A DNA stretch of 33,410 nt from Mycolicibacterium chlorophenolicum (lineage in GTDB: Bacteria; Actinomycetota; Actinomycetes; Mycobacteriales; Mycobacteriaceae): contig NZ_JYNL01000007.1 in the NCBI RefSeq assembly GCF_001044235.1, forward strand, positions 16,889 through 50,298, given 5' to 3'. The notes under the pieces are model-generated. The model was not told where the DNA came from, did no database searches, and saw nothing but the letters and a program-made list of their open reading frames with translations. Below are positions 27,712 to 33,410 of the stretch, in pieces (position 1 is the stretch's first letter; each line of letters begins with the position of its first letter). The position numbers and the translations under genes were made by a program.

Positions 27712-28464
27712 TCAGCGCCTCCGTACGGTGCGCTGCACGCCGCGCATCTTGGCCTGCGCCGGCAGGGGTCCCTTGGGCATCGCGGCCGGGCCCACCTTGG
27801 ATCCGAGCGCGGCGAGGCGCGACTCGAGCGCATCCATCTGCTTGACGGTGATGTTTGCCGGCAGCCGGGTCAGGTGACGATCCAGCTTGGACAGCGGCAC
27901 CTCGCCGTCGCCGTTGCCGATGATCACGTCGTAGATCGGCACGTCGCCCACCAGACGGGCGGTGCGCTTCTTCTCCTGTGCCAGCAGCGGCTTGACCCTG
28001 GTGGGGGAGCCCTCGGCGACGAAGATGACGCCGGGACGCCCGATCACCCGGTGCACGGCGTCGAAGTGTCCGGTCGCGGCGACACCGGGGGTGACCCGCC
28101 ACTTGCCGCGCATATTGTCCAGAGCCCACGCGGCCGCGCCGGTCTGGCCCTCGGCCTTGCGGTACACCGACTTCTGCGCGCGGCGGCCGAAGATGATGAA
28201 CGCGACGAGCGCACCGAGCACGATGCCCAGCGGGATCAGCATGAACATCGTGAATCCGCCGGCGTAGACCCCCAGCGCCACCGAGGCGGCCACGATCAGC
28301 ACGAACGCGCCGATCATGTACGGCAGGAGCCGCTTGTCCTCTTTGCGTTGGATCTGGAACGCCTGCCACAGCTGGCTGCGCCGCTGCTTGGATGCGGCCT
28401 TGCGGGCGGCCTTGGCCTCGGCCTTCGCCGCCTTGACCTCCGCGGAGTTACGCGATTTCGCCAT
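27712..28464 (-). CDS. DUF4191 family membrane protein (Rv2219-like)
   Basis: A 250-residue membrane protein conserved in actinobacteria beside lipA. A highly basic, Lys/Ala-rich helical N-terminus (residues 1-45) precedes two adjacent transmembrane helices (about 47-70 and 72-95, the second ending in IIFGRR). A cytosolic domain of about 150 residues follows, with AWALDNMRGKWRVTP, GRPGVIFVAEG and a basic tail. Function is unknown. ATG at 28462-28464 lies four bases after the lipA stop and six bases after a TATCCT hexamer, so it can be read both from the lip operon and from its own leaderless start. Confidence 0.88.
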   Translation of the reverse strand: MAKSRNSAEVKAAKAEAKAARKAASKQRRSQLWQAFQIQRKEDKRLLPYMIGAFVLIVAASVALGVYAGGFTMFMLIPLGIVLGALVAFIIFGRRAQKSVYRKAEGQTGAAAWALDNMRGKWRVTPGVAATGHFDAVHRVIGRPGVIFVAEGSPTRVKPLLAQEKKRTARLVGDVPIYDVIIGNGDGEVPLSKLDRHLTRLPANITVKQMDALESRLAALGSKVGPAAMPKGPLPAQAKMRGVQRTVRRR

Positions 28465-28468
28465 TGGT

Positions 28469-29431
28469 TCAGGATACGGATGGCTGGGGCGCCGCCGCGG
28501 CGGCTCCGGCAGACCGCGCTGCAATCGTCTGCGCGTACAGCTTGCCCGCCCGGTACGACGAACGCACCAGGGGTCCGGCGAGGACGCCGGCGAAGCCGAG
28601 GTCGGTGGCGAACTGCTGATGCTCGATGAACTCGTCGGGGTGCACCCACCGCTCCACGGGGTGGTGACGCGCCGAAGGACGCAGGTACTGGGTGATCGTG
28701 ACGATGTCGCAGCCGGCATCGTGCAGGTCGCGCAGTGCGGTGCGCACCTCCTCGGGCGTCTCGCCCATGCCCAGGATCAGGTTGCTCTTGGTCACCAGGC
28801 CGTCCGCGCGCGCCATGGTCAGCACCGACAGGCTGCGCTCGTAGCGGAAGGCCGGGCGGATGCGCTTGAAGATGCGCGGCACCGTTTCGACGTTGTGCGC
28901 CAACACTTCCGGACGGGTCTCGAAGACCTGGGCGAGCAGCGCCGGCTCGGCGTTGAAGTCGGGGATCAGCAACTCGACGCCGGTGTTGGGGTTGAGTGCC
29001 TTGATCTGGCGGACCGTCTCGGCGTAGAGCCAGGCGCCGCCGTCGGGCAGGTCGTCGCGGGCCACTCCGGTCACCGTCGAGTAGCGCAGGCCCATCGCCT
29101 GCACGCTCTCGGCGACGCGGCGCGGCTCGTCGCGGTCCAGCTCGGCCGGCTTGCCGGTGTCGATCTGGCAGAAGTCGCAGCGCCGGGTGCACTGCTCGCC
29201 GCCGATGAGGAAGGTGGCCTCGCGGTCCTCCCAGCACTCGTAGATGTTGGGGCAGCCCGCCTCTTCGCACACCGTGTGCAGCCCTTCGCGGCGGACCAGC
29301 GATTTCAGCTCGGTGTACTCCGGGCCCATCCTGGCCCTGGTCTTGATCCACGGCGGCTTGCGCTCGATCGGCGTCTGGGCGTTGCGCACCTCGAGCCGGA
29401 GCAGCTTGCGGTTACCGGGTTCGACACTCAC
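28469..29431 (-). CDS. lipA: Lipoyl synthase
   Basis: A 320-residue radical-SAM enzyme that inserts two sulfur atoms into octanoyl groups bound to the lipoyl domains of E2 and GcvH proteins. The auxiliary cluster cysteines are Cys55, Cys60 and Cys66 ([12 protein letters not shown]); the radical-SAM cluster cysteines are Cys81, Cys85 and Cys88 (CTRRCDFC). The C-terminal RSSYRAG serine motif is present. Length is usual. The GTG start overlaps the TGA stop of lipB in a GTGA junction (29428-29431), so the two are translationally coupled. One target is DlaT, encoded upstream in the same operon. Confidence 0.97.
   Translation of the reverse strand: MSVEPGNRKLLRLEVRNAQTPIERKPPWIKTRARMGPEYTELKSLVRREGLHTVCEEAGCPNIYECWEDREATFLIGGEQCTRRCDFCQIDTGKPAELDRDEPRRVAESVQAMGLRYSTVTGVARDDLPDGGAWLYAETVRQIKALNPNTGVELLIPDFNAEPALLAQVFETRPEVLAHNVETVPRIFKRIRPAFRYERSLSVLTMARADGLVTKSNLILGMGETPEEVRTALRDLHDAGCDIVTITQYLRPSARHHPVERWVHPDEFIEHQQFATDLGFAGVLAGPLVRSSYRAGKLYAQTIAARSAGAAAAAPQPSVS
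28471..28476 (-). promoter_or_regulatory. Leaderless -10 box (TATCCT) of the DUF4191 gene, overlapping the lipA stop
   Basis: On the minus strand TATCCT is followed by six bases and ATG at 28464. Its last T is the first base of the lipA TGA stop. Confidence 0.55.
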
Positions 29432-30117
29432 TGCATCGATGCTACTGCGTGATCGGCGCTGCTGAGCCGGCCGTCGAGCACGTCACACACCGCGTCGGCG
29501 ACCGGGCCGAGGACGTCGTCGACGGTGACGCAGCGGCCGAGTTCGGCCGTCAGCGACGTGACCCCGGCGTCGGCGATGCCGCAGGGGATGATCGAGCCGA
29601 ACGCACTCAGGTCGCAGTCGCAGTTCAGCGCGAATCCGTGCTGGGTGGTCCCGCGCGCGACGCGGATGCCGATCGCGCCGATCTTGCGCGCGGGCCGAAC
29701 GCCGTCCGCCGCGACCCACACGCCCGACCGGCCCTCGACGCGACCGGTGGGCAGGCCCAGATCGGCGCACACCGCGATCAACGCCCCCTCCAGGCGCCGG
29801 ACGAAATTGACCACGTCGAGCGGTTCGGCCAGCCCGATGATCGGATAGCCGACGAGCTGGCCGGGTCCGTGCCAGGTGATCTTGCCGCCGCGGTCGGTGT
29901 CGACGACGGGCGTGCCGTCGACCGGGCGCTCTTCGGGCAGGGTGCGCTTGCCGGCGGTGTACACCGCCGGGTGCTGCAGCAGAAGCAGCGTGTCCGGGCC
30001 GCCGGCGACGCGGGCATCGGCGATCTCCCGCTGCAGATCCCACGCCGCCTGGTAGTCCACCGTGCCGAGGCGGCGTACCACGACGGCGTCGCTGCTGATG
30101 CGGATCGATGACGCCAT
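29428..30117 (-). CDS. lipB: Octanoyl-[acyl carrier protein]:protein N-octanoyltransferase
   Basis: A 229-residue enzyme that moves octanoate from acyl carrier protein to the lipoyl domains of E2 proteins, the step before LipA. Motifs include [16 protein letters not shown], the active-site segment [17 protein letters not shown], the [11 protein letters not shown] lysine and the NCDCDL....PCGI cysteine, which together make the Cys/Lys dyad described for M. tuberculosis LipB. ATG at 30115-30117 (MASSIRIS) is chosen, matching a leaderless -10 and the usual length; the frame extends six codons further to 30135. The upstream TIGR01777 gene stops ten bases before it. Confidence 0.96.
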   Translation of the reverse strand: MASSIRISSDAVVVRRLGTVDYQAAWDLQREIADARVAGGPDTLLLLQHPAVYTAGKRTLPEERPVDGTPVVDTDRGGKITWHGPGQLVGYPIIGLAEPLDVVNFVRRLEGALIAVCADLGLPTGRVEGRSGVWVAADGVRPARKIGAIGIRVARGTTQHGFALNCDCDLSAFGSIIPCGIADAGVTSLTAELGRCVTVDDVLGPVADAVCDVLDGRLSSADHAVASMQ

Positions 30118-30124
30118 GACGTCG

Positions 30125-30130
30125 ACGCTA
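30125..30130 (-). promoter_or_regulatory. Leaderless -10 box (TAGCGT) of lipB, overlapping the upstream stop codon
   Basis: On the minus strand TAGCGT is followed by seven bases and ATG at 30117. Its TAG is the stop codon of the TIGR01777 gene. Confidence 0.5.
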
Positions 30131-31039
30131 CTCACGGTTGCCGGCGGTGGCGAACGCCAGCGCCTCGCCGATCGTGTTGTGGTGGAAGCGGAACCCCGCA
30201 GCCTCCAGCGCGGCCGGGATCGCGCGCTGACCGCCGAGCACGCCCTCGTCGGCGAACTCGCCGAGCACTGCGCGCAACGCGAAGCCGGGCACCACGAACG
30301 GGGTCGGCCGATTCACGGTGCGGCCCAGCGCCGTTGTGAACTCCGCGTTGGTCACCGGAGCGGGTCCGGTGAAGTTCACCGGTCCGGCGAGTTCGTCGTG
30401 GGTGATCGCGAACAGCAGCGCCCGCACCTGGTCCTCGAGGCTGATCCACGACAGGTACTGGCGGCCGTTGCCCAGCCGCGCCCCCAGACCGAGGGAGAAC
30501 AGCGGACGGATCCGGCCCAGCATCCCGCCCGAGGCCGACATCACCAGACCGGTGCGGGGGAGCACCACGCGCACCCCGGCCTGCGACGCGACCGCGGTGG
30601 CCGCCTCCCAGTCCACGGTGAGCCGCGCCAGGAAGGTCTGCCCGGGCGCCGCAGTCTCGTCGACGGGCCGGGCGCCGGTGTCGCCGTAGTAGCCGACCGC
30701 GCTGGAGTTGACCAGCACCGGCACTCCGGCGTCGACGACGGCGCGGGAGAGCACCTCTGTCGGGTCGATGCGGCTGTCGCGCAGGCTCTGCTTGAAGGCT
30801 CCGGACCACCGCTTCTCACCGACGTTGACGCCGCACAGGTTGACCACGGCGTCGACGCCGTGCAGCGCAGCGGCGTCGAACTCGCCGGTGTCGGGGTTCC
30901 AGAACACCTCGTCGGCGTTCGACGGCGCCCGCCGCACGATGCGCAACACCCGGTGGTCGGTGGCGCGCAGCGCGTACACCAGCGCCGTACCGATCAGCCC
31001 GGAAGAGCCCGCAACCGCGATGACCGAATCCGAGGGCAT
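30128..31039 (-). CDS. TIGR01777-type NAD(P)-dependent epimerase family protein (Rv2216-like)
   Basis: A 303-residue extended SDR-like protein. The N-terminal dinucleotide motif is AGSSGLIG, then the family landmarks [28 protein letters not shown] (with YYG in place of the canonical YxxxK), [16 protein letters not shown], the [13 protein letters not shown] segment, and a C-terminal DUF1731-like domain with [26 protein letters not shown]. Its role is unknown, but it is regularly found between dlaT and lipB in mycobacteria. ATG at 31037-31039 is taken; GTG at 31045 would add two residues. It starts about twelve bases after the dlaT stop, so it belongs to the dlaT operon. Confidence 0.9.
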   Translation of the reverse strand: MPSDSVIAVAGSSGLIGTALVYALRATDHRVLRIVRRAPSNADEVFWNPDTGEFDAAALHGVDAVVNLCGVNVGEKRWSGAFKQSLRDSRIDPTEVLSRAVVDAGVPVLVNSSAVGYYGDTGARPVDETAAPGQTFLARLTVDWEAATAVASQAGVRVVLPRTGLVMSASGGMLGRIRPLFSLGLGARLGNGRQYLSWISLEDQVRALLFAITHDELAGPVNFTGPAPVTNAEFTTALGRTVNRPTPFVVPGFALRAVLGEFADEGVLGGQRAIPAALEAAGFRFHHNTIGEALAFATAGNRE

Positions 31040-31051
31040 CGACACCGCGAT

Positions 31052-32812
31052 CTACAGGCCCAGGTCCGCCTCGAAGGCACCCTCTTCCAGCCGCCGCTTG
31101 ATCGTGGTGACGAAGCGGCCGGCGTCGGCGCCGTCGATGAGACGGTGATCGTAGGTCAGCGGCAGGTAACACACCGAGCGCACACCGATCGACTCGTTCC
31201 CGAGCTCGTCGACGATCACCCGCGGACGCTTGACGATCGCGCCCGTACCCAGCATCGCCGCCTGCGGCGGCACCAGGATCGGGGTGTCGAACAGCGCGCC
31301 CTGGCTGCCGATGTTGGTGATGGTGAACGTCCCACCCGACAGCTCGTCGGGCTTGAGATCACCCGAGCGCGCCCGCGCGGCGATGTCCGCGATGGCCCGG
31401 GCCAGCCCGCCGAGCGACAGGTCGCCGGCGTTCTTGATCACCGGGGAGAGCAGACCCTGATCGGTGTCCACCGCGAAGCCGAGGTGCTCGGCGTCGTAGT
31501 AGGTGATCTCCTTGGATTCCTCGTTGTAGCTGGCGTTGACGTTCGGGTGGATCTTCAGCGCGTCGATCACCGCACGAGCGATGAACGGCAGGTACGTCAG
31601 GTTGACGCCCTCGCGTTCGGCGAAGCTGGCCTTCGCCTTGGCCCGCAGCGCCACGATCTTGGTCATGTCGACCTCGTGCGTCTGCGTCAACTGCGCTGTG
31701 GCCTGCAGGGATTCGCGCGTCTTCTTCGCGGTGATCTGCCGGATCCGGTTGGCCTTCTGCGTGGTGCCGCGCAGGTGCGCCAGCGCGGCTTCGGGGGGCG
31801 GCGCCGAACTGGTGGTCTTGGCCGGGGCCTCGGCGGCCGGAGCCGGCTTGGCGGCCTCGTCCTTGCTCGACTGGGCGGCCGCCAGCACGTCCTGCTTGCG
31901 GATGCGTCCGCCGACGCCGGTGCCCTTGACCGTGGCCAGGTCGACGTTGTTCTCGGCGGCGAGCTTGCGCACCAGCGGCGTCACGTACGGACCCGAGTCG
32001 CTCGACTTCGACTCTGCCGGAGCGGCTTTCGGCTCGGACTTTGACTCCTTGGGCTCTGGCTTGGGCTCCGACTTGGCCTCGGGCTTGGTCTCCTTGGCCG
32101 GCTCGGGCTCGGGTTCGGGTTCCGGCTCCGGTTCGGGCTCCGGTTCGGGTTCGGAGTCGCCGGCGTCGGCGCCCTCGGAGTCGCCGATCTTGGCGAGCTC
32201 ACCGCCCACCTCGACGGTGTCGTCCTCCTCGGCGGTGATCGACAGCAGCGTGCCCGCGACCGGGGAGGGGATCTCGGTGTCCACCTTGTCGGTCGAGACC
32301 TCGACGAGCGGCTCGTCGACCTCCACGCTGTCGCCGACGCTCTTCAGCCAGCGTGTCACGGTGCCCTCGGTGACCGACTCCCCGAGTTCGGGCATCAGCA
32401 CCGGCGTCGACGATCCCGACGAGCCGCCGGACGACTTCTTCTCGGACTTCTTCTCCGGTTCGGGTTCCGGCTCGGGCTCGGGCTCCGGCTCGGGTTCGGA
32501 CTCCTGCTCCTGCTCGGATTCCGACTCGGCCGCCGGTTCCTCCGCGTCGTCTCCGCCGCCGTCGCTGTCGTCGTCCGCGTCGCCGATCACGGCCAGTTCA
32601 CCGCCGACCTCGACGGTGTCGTCCTCCTGCGCGACGATCTTCTTCAACACCCCGGAAGCGGGGGAGGGGATCTCGGTGTCGACCTTGTCGGTCGACACCT
32701 CCAGCAGCGGCTCGTCCTCCTCGACCGTGTCTCCCTCTTGCTTCAGCCAGCGGGTGACAGTCCCCTCGGTAACGCTCTCTCCGAGTGCGGGCATCTGGAC
32801 GGAGATGGCCAT
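31052..32812 (-). CDS. dlaT: Dihydrolipoamide acyltransferase (E2), two lipoyl domains
   Basis: A 586-residue E2 core protein of the pyruvate dehydrogenase complex; in M. tuberculosis DlaT also works with AhpD/AhpC as a peroxynitrite reductase. Domains: lipoyl 1 (residues 1-77, Lys43 in STDKVDTE), a Glu-Pro linker, lipoyl 2 (about 137-210, Lys176), a second Glu-Pro linker, the peripheral subunit-binding domain (about 275-312), an Ala/Pro linker and the catalytic domain with [14 protein letters not shown] near residue 556. ATG at 32810-32812 has AGGGAG ten bases upstream; the longer frame to 33019 is unsupported. The linkers are Glu-Pro-rich where M. tuberculosis has Ala-Pro. It heads the operon with lipB and lipA. 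Confidence 0.96.
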   Translation of the reverse strand: MAISVQMPALGESVTEGTVTRWLKQEGDTVEEDEPLLEVSTDKVDTEIPSPASGVLKKIVAQEDDTVEVGGELAVIGDADDDSDGGGDDAEEPAAESESEQEQESEPEPEPEPEPEPEPEKKSEKKSSGGSSGSSTPVLMPELGESVTEGTVTRWLKSVGDSVEVDEPLVEVSTDKVDTEIPSPVAGTLLSITAEEDDTVEVGGELAKIGDSEGADAGDSEPEPEPEPEPEPEPEPEPAKETKPEAKSEPKPEPKESKSEPKAAPAESKSSDSGPYVTPLVRKLAAENNVDLATVKGTGVGGRIRKQDVLAAAQSSKDEAAKPAPAAEAPAKTTSSAPPPEAALAHLRGTTQKANRIRQITAKKTRESLQATAQLTQTHEVDMTKIVALRAKAKASFAEREGVNLTYLPFIARAVIDALKIHPNVNASYNEESKEITYYDAEHLGFAVDTDQGLLSPVIKNAGDLSLGGLARAIADIAARARSGDLKPDELSGGTFTITNIGSQGALFDTPILVPPQAAMLGTGAIVKRPRVIVDELGNESIGVRSVCYLPLTYDHRLIDGADAGRFVTTIKRRLEEGAFEADLGL

Positions 32813-32966
32813 AGTGTCGTGGCTCCCTTGCACGGTCGGTCGCAGTCTTGAGGTGTCGGATCCCATCCTGTCACGTCCGGCGGGACGTTTCGCCGCAGAC
32901 GTGGCTACTGACCGCTCTGGCACTATCGAAACCGAGGGGTGCGGCAGCGGGAAGGAGCGACCCCAG
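32813..32966. promoter_or_regulatory. Divergent promoter region between dlaT and the 116-residue gene
   Basis: These 154 bases separate two divergent genes, each with a Shine-Dalgarno (dlaT: 32823-32828; other gene: AAGGAG 32952-32957). A promoter for each should lie here. CACTATCG near 32921-32928 is a weak -10-like candidate for the plus strand; I could not assign either promoter with confidence. Confidence 0.4.
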
Positions 32967-33317
32967 GTGGGACTGTTCGACGTACTTCGCGGTCGGCGAC
33001 GTGGCGGCGGCACCGCCACCGACCGGGCCGCCGATCTGCGCTACCTGCAGCAGTGGGTTGCCGAGCACAAGGGCGTCGAGGCGTTCGTCGAGCCGAAGAC
33101 GACGGTCACGGATGTGACGGTCGTGCTCGTCGCCGCCGATGGCGAATGGACCCGGCGCAGGGCGGGCGGCTACGCCGGCGCGCGCCGGCTGTCGGACCGG
33201 TTGAAGATCCCGGTCTACGACGTACAGAAGGTCGGCTACCCGCAGCGCATGCGCGACTACGACGCCCGCAAGAGGATCGAGCGCAAGCGCGCCGCCCGCG
33301 AGGAGCTGGACCGCTAG
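32967..33317 (+). CDS. Small conserved protein of unknown function
   Basis: A 116-residue soluble basic protein. It opens [11 protein letters not shown], has a middle section with [25 protein letters not shown], then [30 protein letters not shown], and ends in a strongly charged helix. I do not recognise a named family; such sequences are sometimes labelled oxidoreductase in mycobacterial genomes without support. GTG at 32967 is chosen because AAGGAG lies nine bases upstream; the open frame upstream to 31536 runs antisense to dlaT and is not real. Its TAG stop (33315-33317) is part of the CTAG at which an IS481-type element is inserted, so the original C-terminus is intact or nearly so. Confidence 0.8.
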   Translation: MGLFDVLRGRRRGGGTATDRAADLRYLQQWVAEHKGVEAFVEPKTTVTDVTVVLVAADGEWTRRRAGGYAGARRLSDRLKIPVYDVQKVGYPQRMRDYDARKRIERKRAAREELDR

Positions 33318-33318
33318 T
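33313..33318. other. Presumed IS481-type target duplication (gCTAGt)
   Basis: The six bases gCTAGt match the NCTAGN sequence that Bordetella IS481 targets and duplicates. They directly precede the element end TGTACTG. The matching copy would lie beyond the right edge. Confidence 0.6.
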
Positions 33319-33410
33319 TGTACTGCCCAGGGAGGTTGGTCAATCGGGTGATGGGTGGGACCTTGCCGATTGCCGAGTGTTGCCGGTGGTGATTGTAAAT
33401 GTGTAGCCAA
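33314..33410 (-). CDS. C-terminal end of an IS481-type transposase (cut by the window edge)
   Basis: On the minus strand the last 31 codons read WLHIYNHHRQHS followed by [17 protein letters not shown] and TAG. The phrase YNHHRxHSAIG and PPITRL is the hallmark C-terminus of IS481/IS3-group DDE transposases. The bulk of the protein, including the DDE residues, lies outside the window. The final codon (AAC) and the stop (TAG) fall in the presumed target sequence rather than in the element. Confidence 0.8.
   Translation of the reverse strand, partial: WLHIYNHHRQHSAIGKVPPITRLTNLPGQYN
33319..33410 (-). mobile_element. End of an IS481-family insertion sequence
   Basis: The element end begins TGTACTGCCCAGGGAGG at 33319, with the TG terminus usual for this group, and continues past the right edge. 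The transposase frame reads out through the terminus into flanking DNA. The other end, full inverted repeats and length cannot be seen. Confidence 0.7.

Noticed and set aside
31536..32966. A long N-terminal extension of the 116-residue gene, rich in Ser and Gly.
   Set aside because: It runs antisense to dlaT; the Ser/Gly runs are the complement of the Glu-Pro repeat DNA. A Shine-Dalgarno supports the GTG at 32967.

Overview
The window is a high-GC actinobacterial chromosome segment, almost certainly from a mycobacterium and most likely an environmental Mycolicibacterium. The gene order follows the M. tuberculosis Rv2215-Rv2226 neighbourhood (dlaT, Rv2216, lipB, lipA, Rv2219, Rv2219A, glnA1, glnE, glnA2, Rv2223c, hip1/Rv2224c, panB, Rv2226), and the proteins match those families in length and motif. 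Blocks of extra genes sit between these conserved neighbours.

Layout. 1-1487: a gene tail at the left edge, an AraC regulator/VOC-fold pair, and the RNase P RNA gene. 1488-6556: a CYTH-CHAD protein, an inserted FadD32-like fatty acyl-AMP ligase with a PaaG-like crotonase, and panB. 6714-11267: a WS/DGAT acyltransferase and two tandem Hip1-type serine hydrolases, one a lipoprotein and one exported without a lipobox. 11313-15658: glnA2 and glnE. 15659-23597: accessory genes lying between glnE and glnA1 (thioesterase, F420-type luciferase-like oxidoreductase, six-repeat surface protein, DoxX, DHA2 transporter with a C-terminal winged-helix-like domain, NAD-dependent epimerase). 23712-25816: terminator, glnA1, a four-box GlnR operator and an RDD membrane protein. 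25822-32812 (minus strand): an operon running dlaT, TIGR01777 epimerase, lipB, lipA, DUF4191, then a Tat-exported amidohydrolase. 32967-33410: a small conserved gene whose stop codon is the CTAG insertion site of an IS481-type element that runs off the right edge.

How it fits together. glnA1, glnE and glnA2 form the nitrogen core: GlnE modifies a tyrosine present in GlnA1 (Tyr406) and absent from GlnA2, and an 11-bp-phased GlnR operator lies just upstream of glnA1. lipB and lipA make the lipoyl cofactor carried by the two lipoyl domains of DlaT, encoded upstream in the same operon. panB feeds coenzyme A synthesis next to acyl-activating and acyl-transferring enzymes.

The most notable structural signals are: (a) ten genes with a TANNNT -10 hexamer six or seven bases before the start codon, implying leaderless mRNAs, three of them overlapping the upstream gene's stop codon; (b) an IS481-type end joined exactly to a CTAG stop codon, from which the transposase frame takes its own stop; (c) the phased GlnR operator; (d) strong scarcity of CTAG elsewhere. 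I found no clear CRISPR array, tRNA, prophage or evident new defence system. No intergenic stretch exceeds 300 bases.
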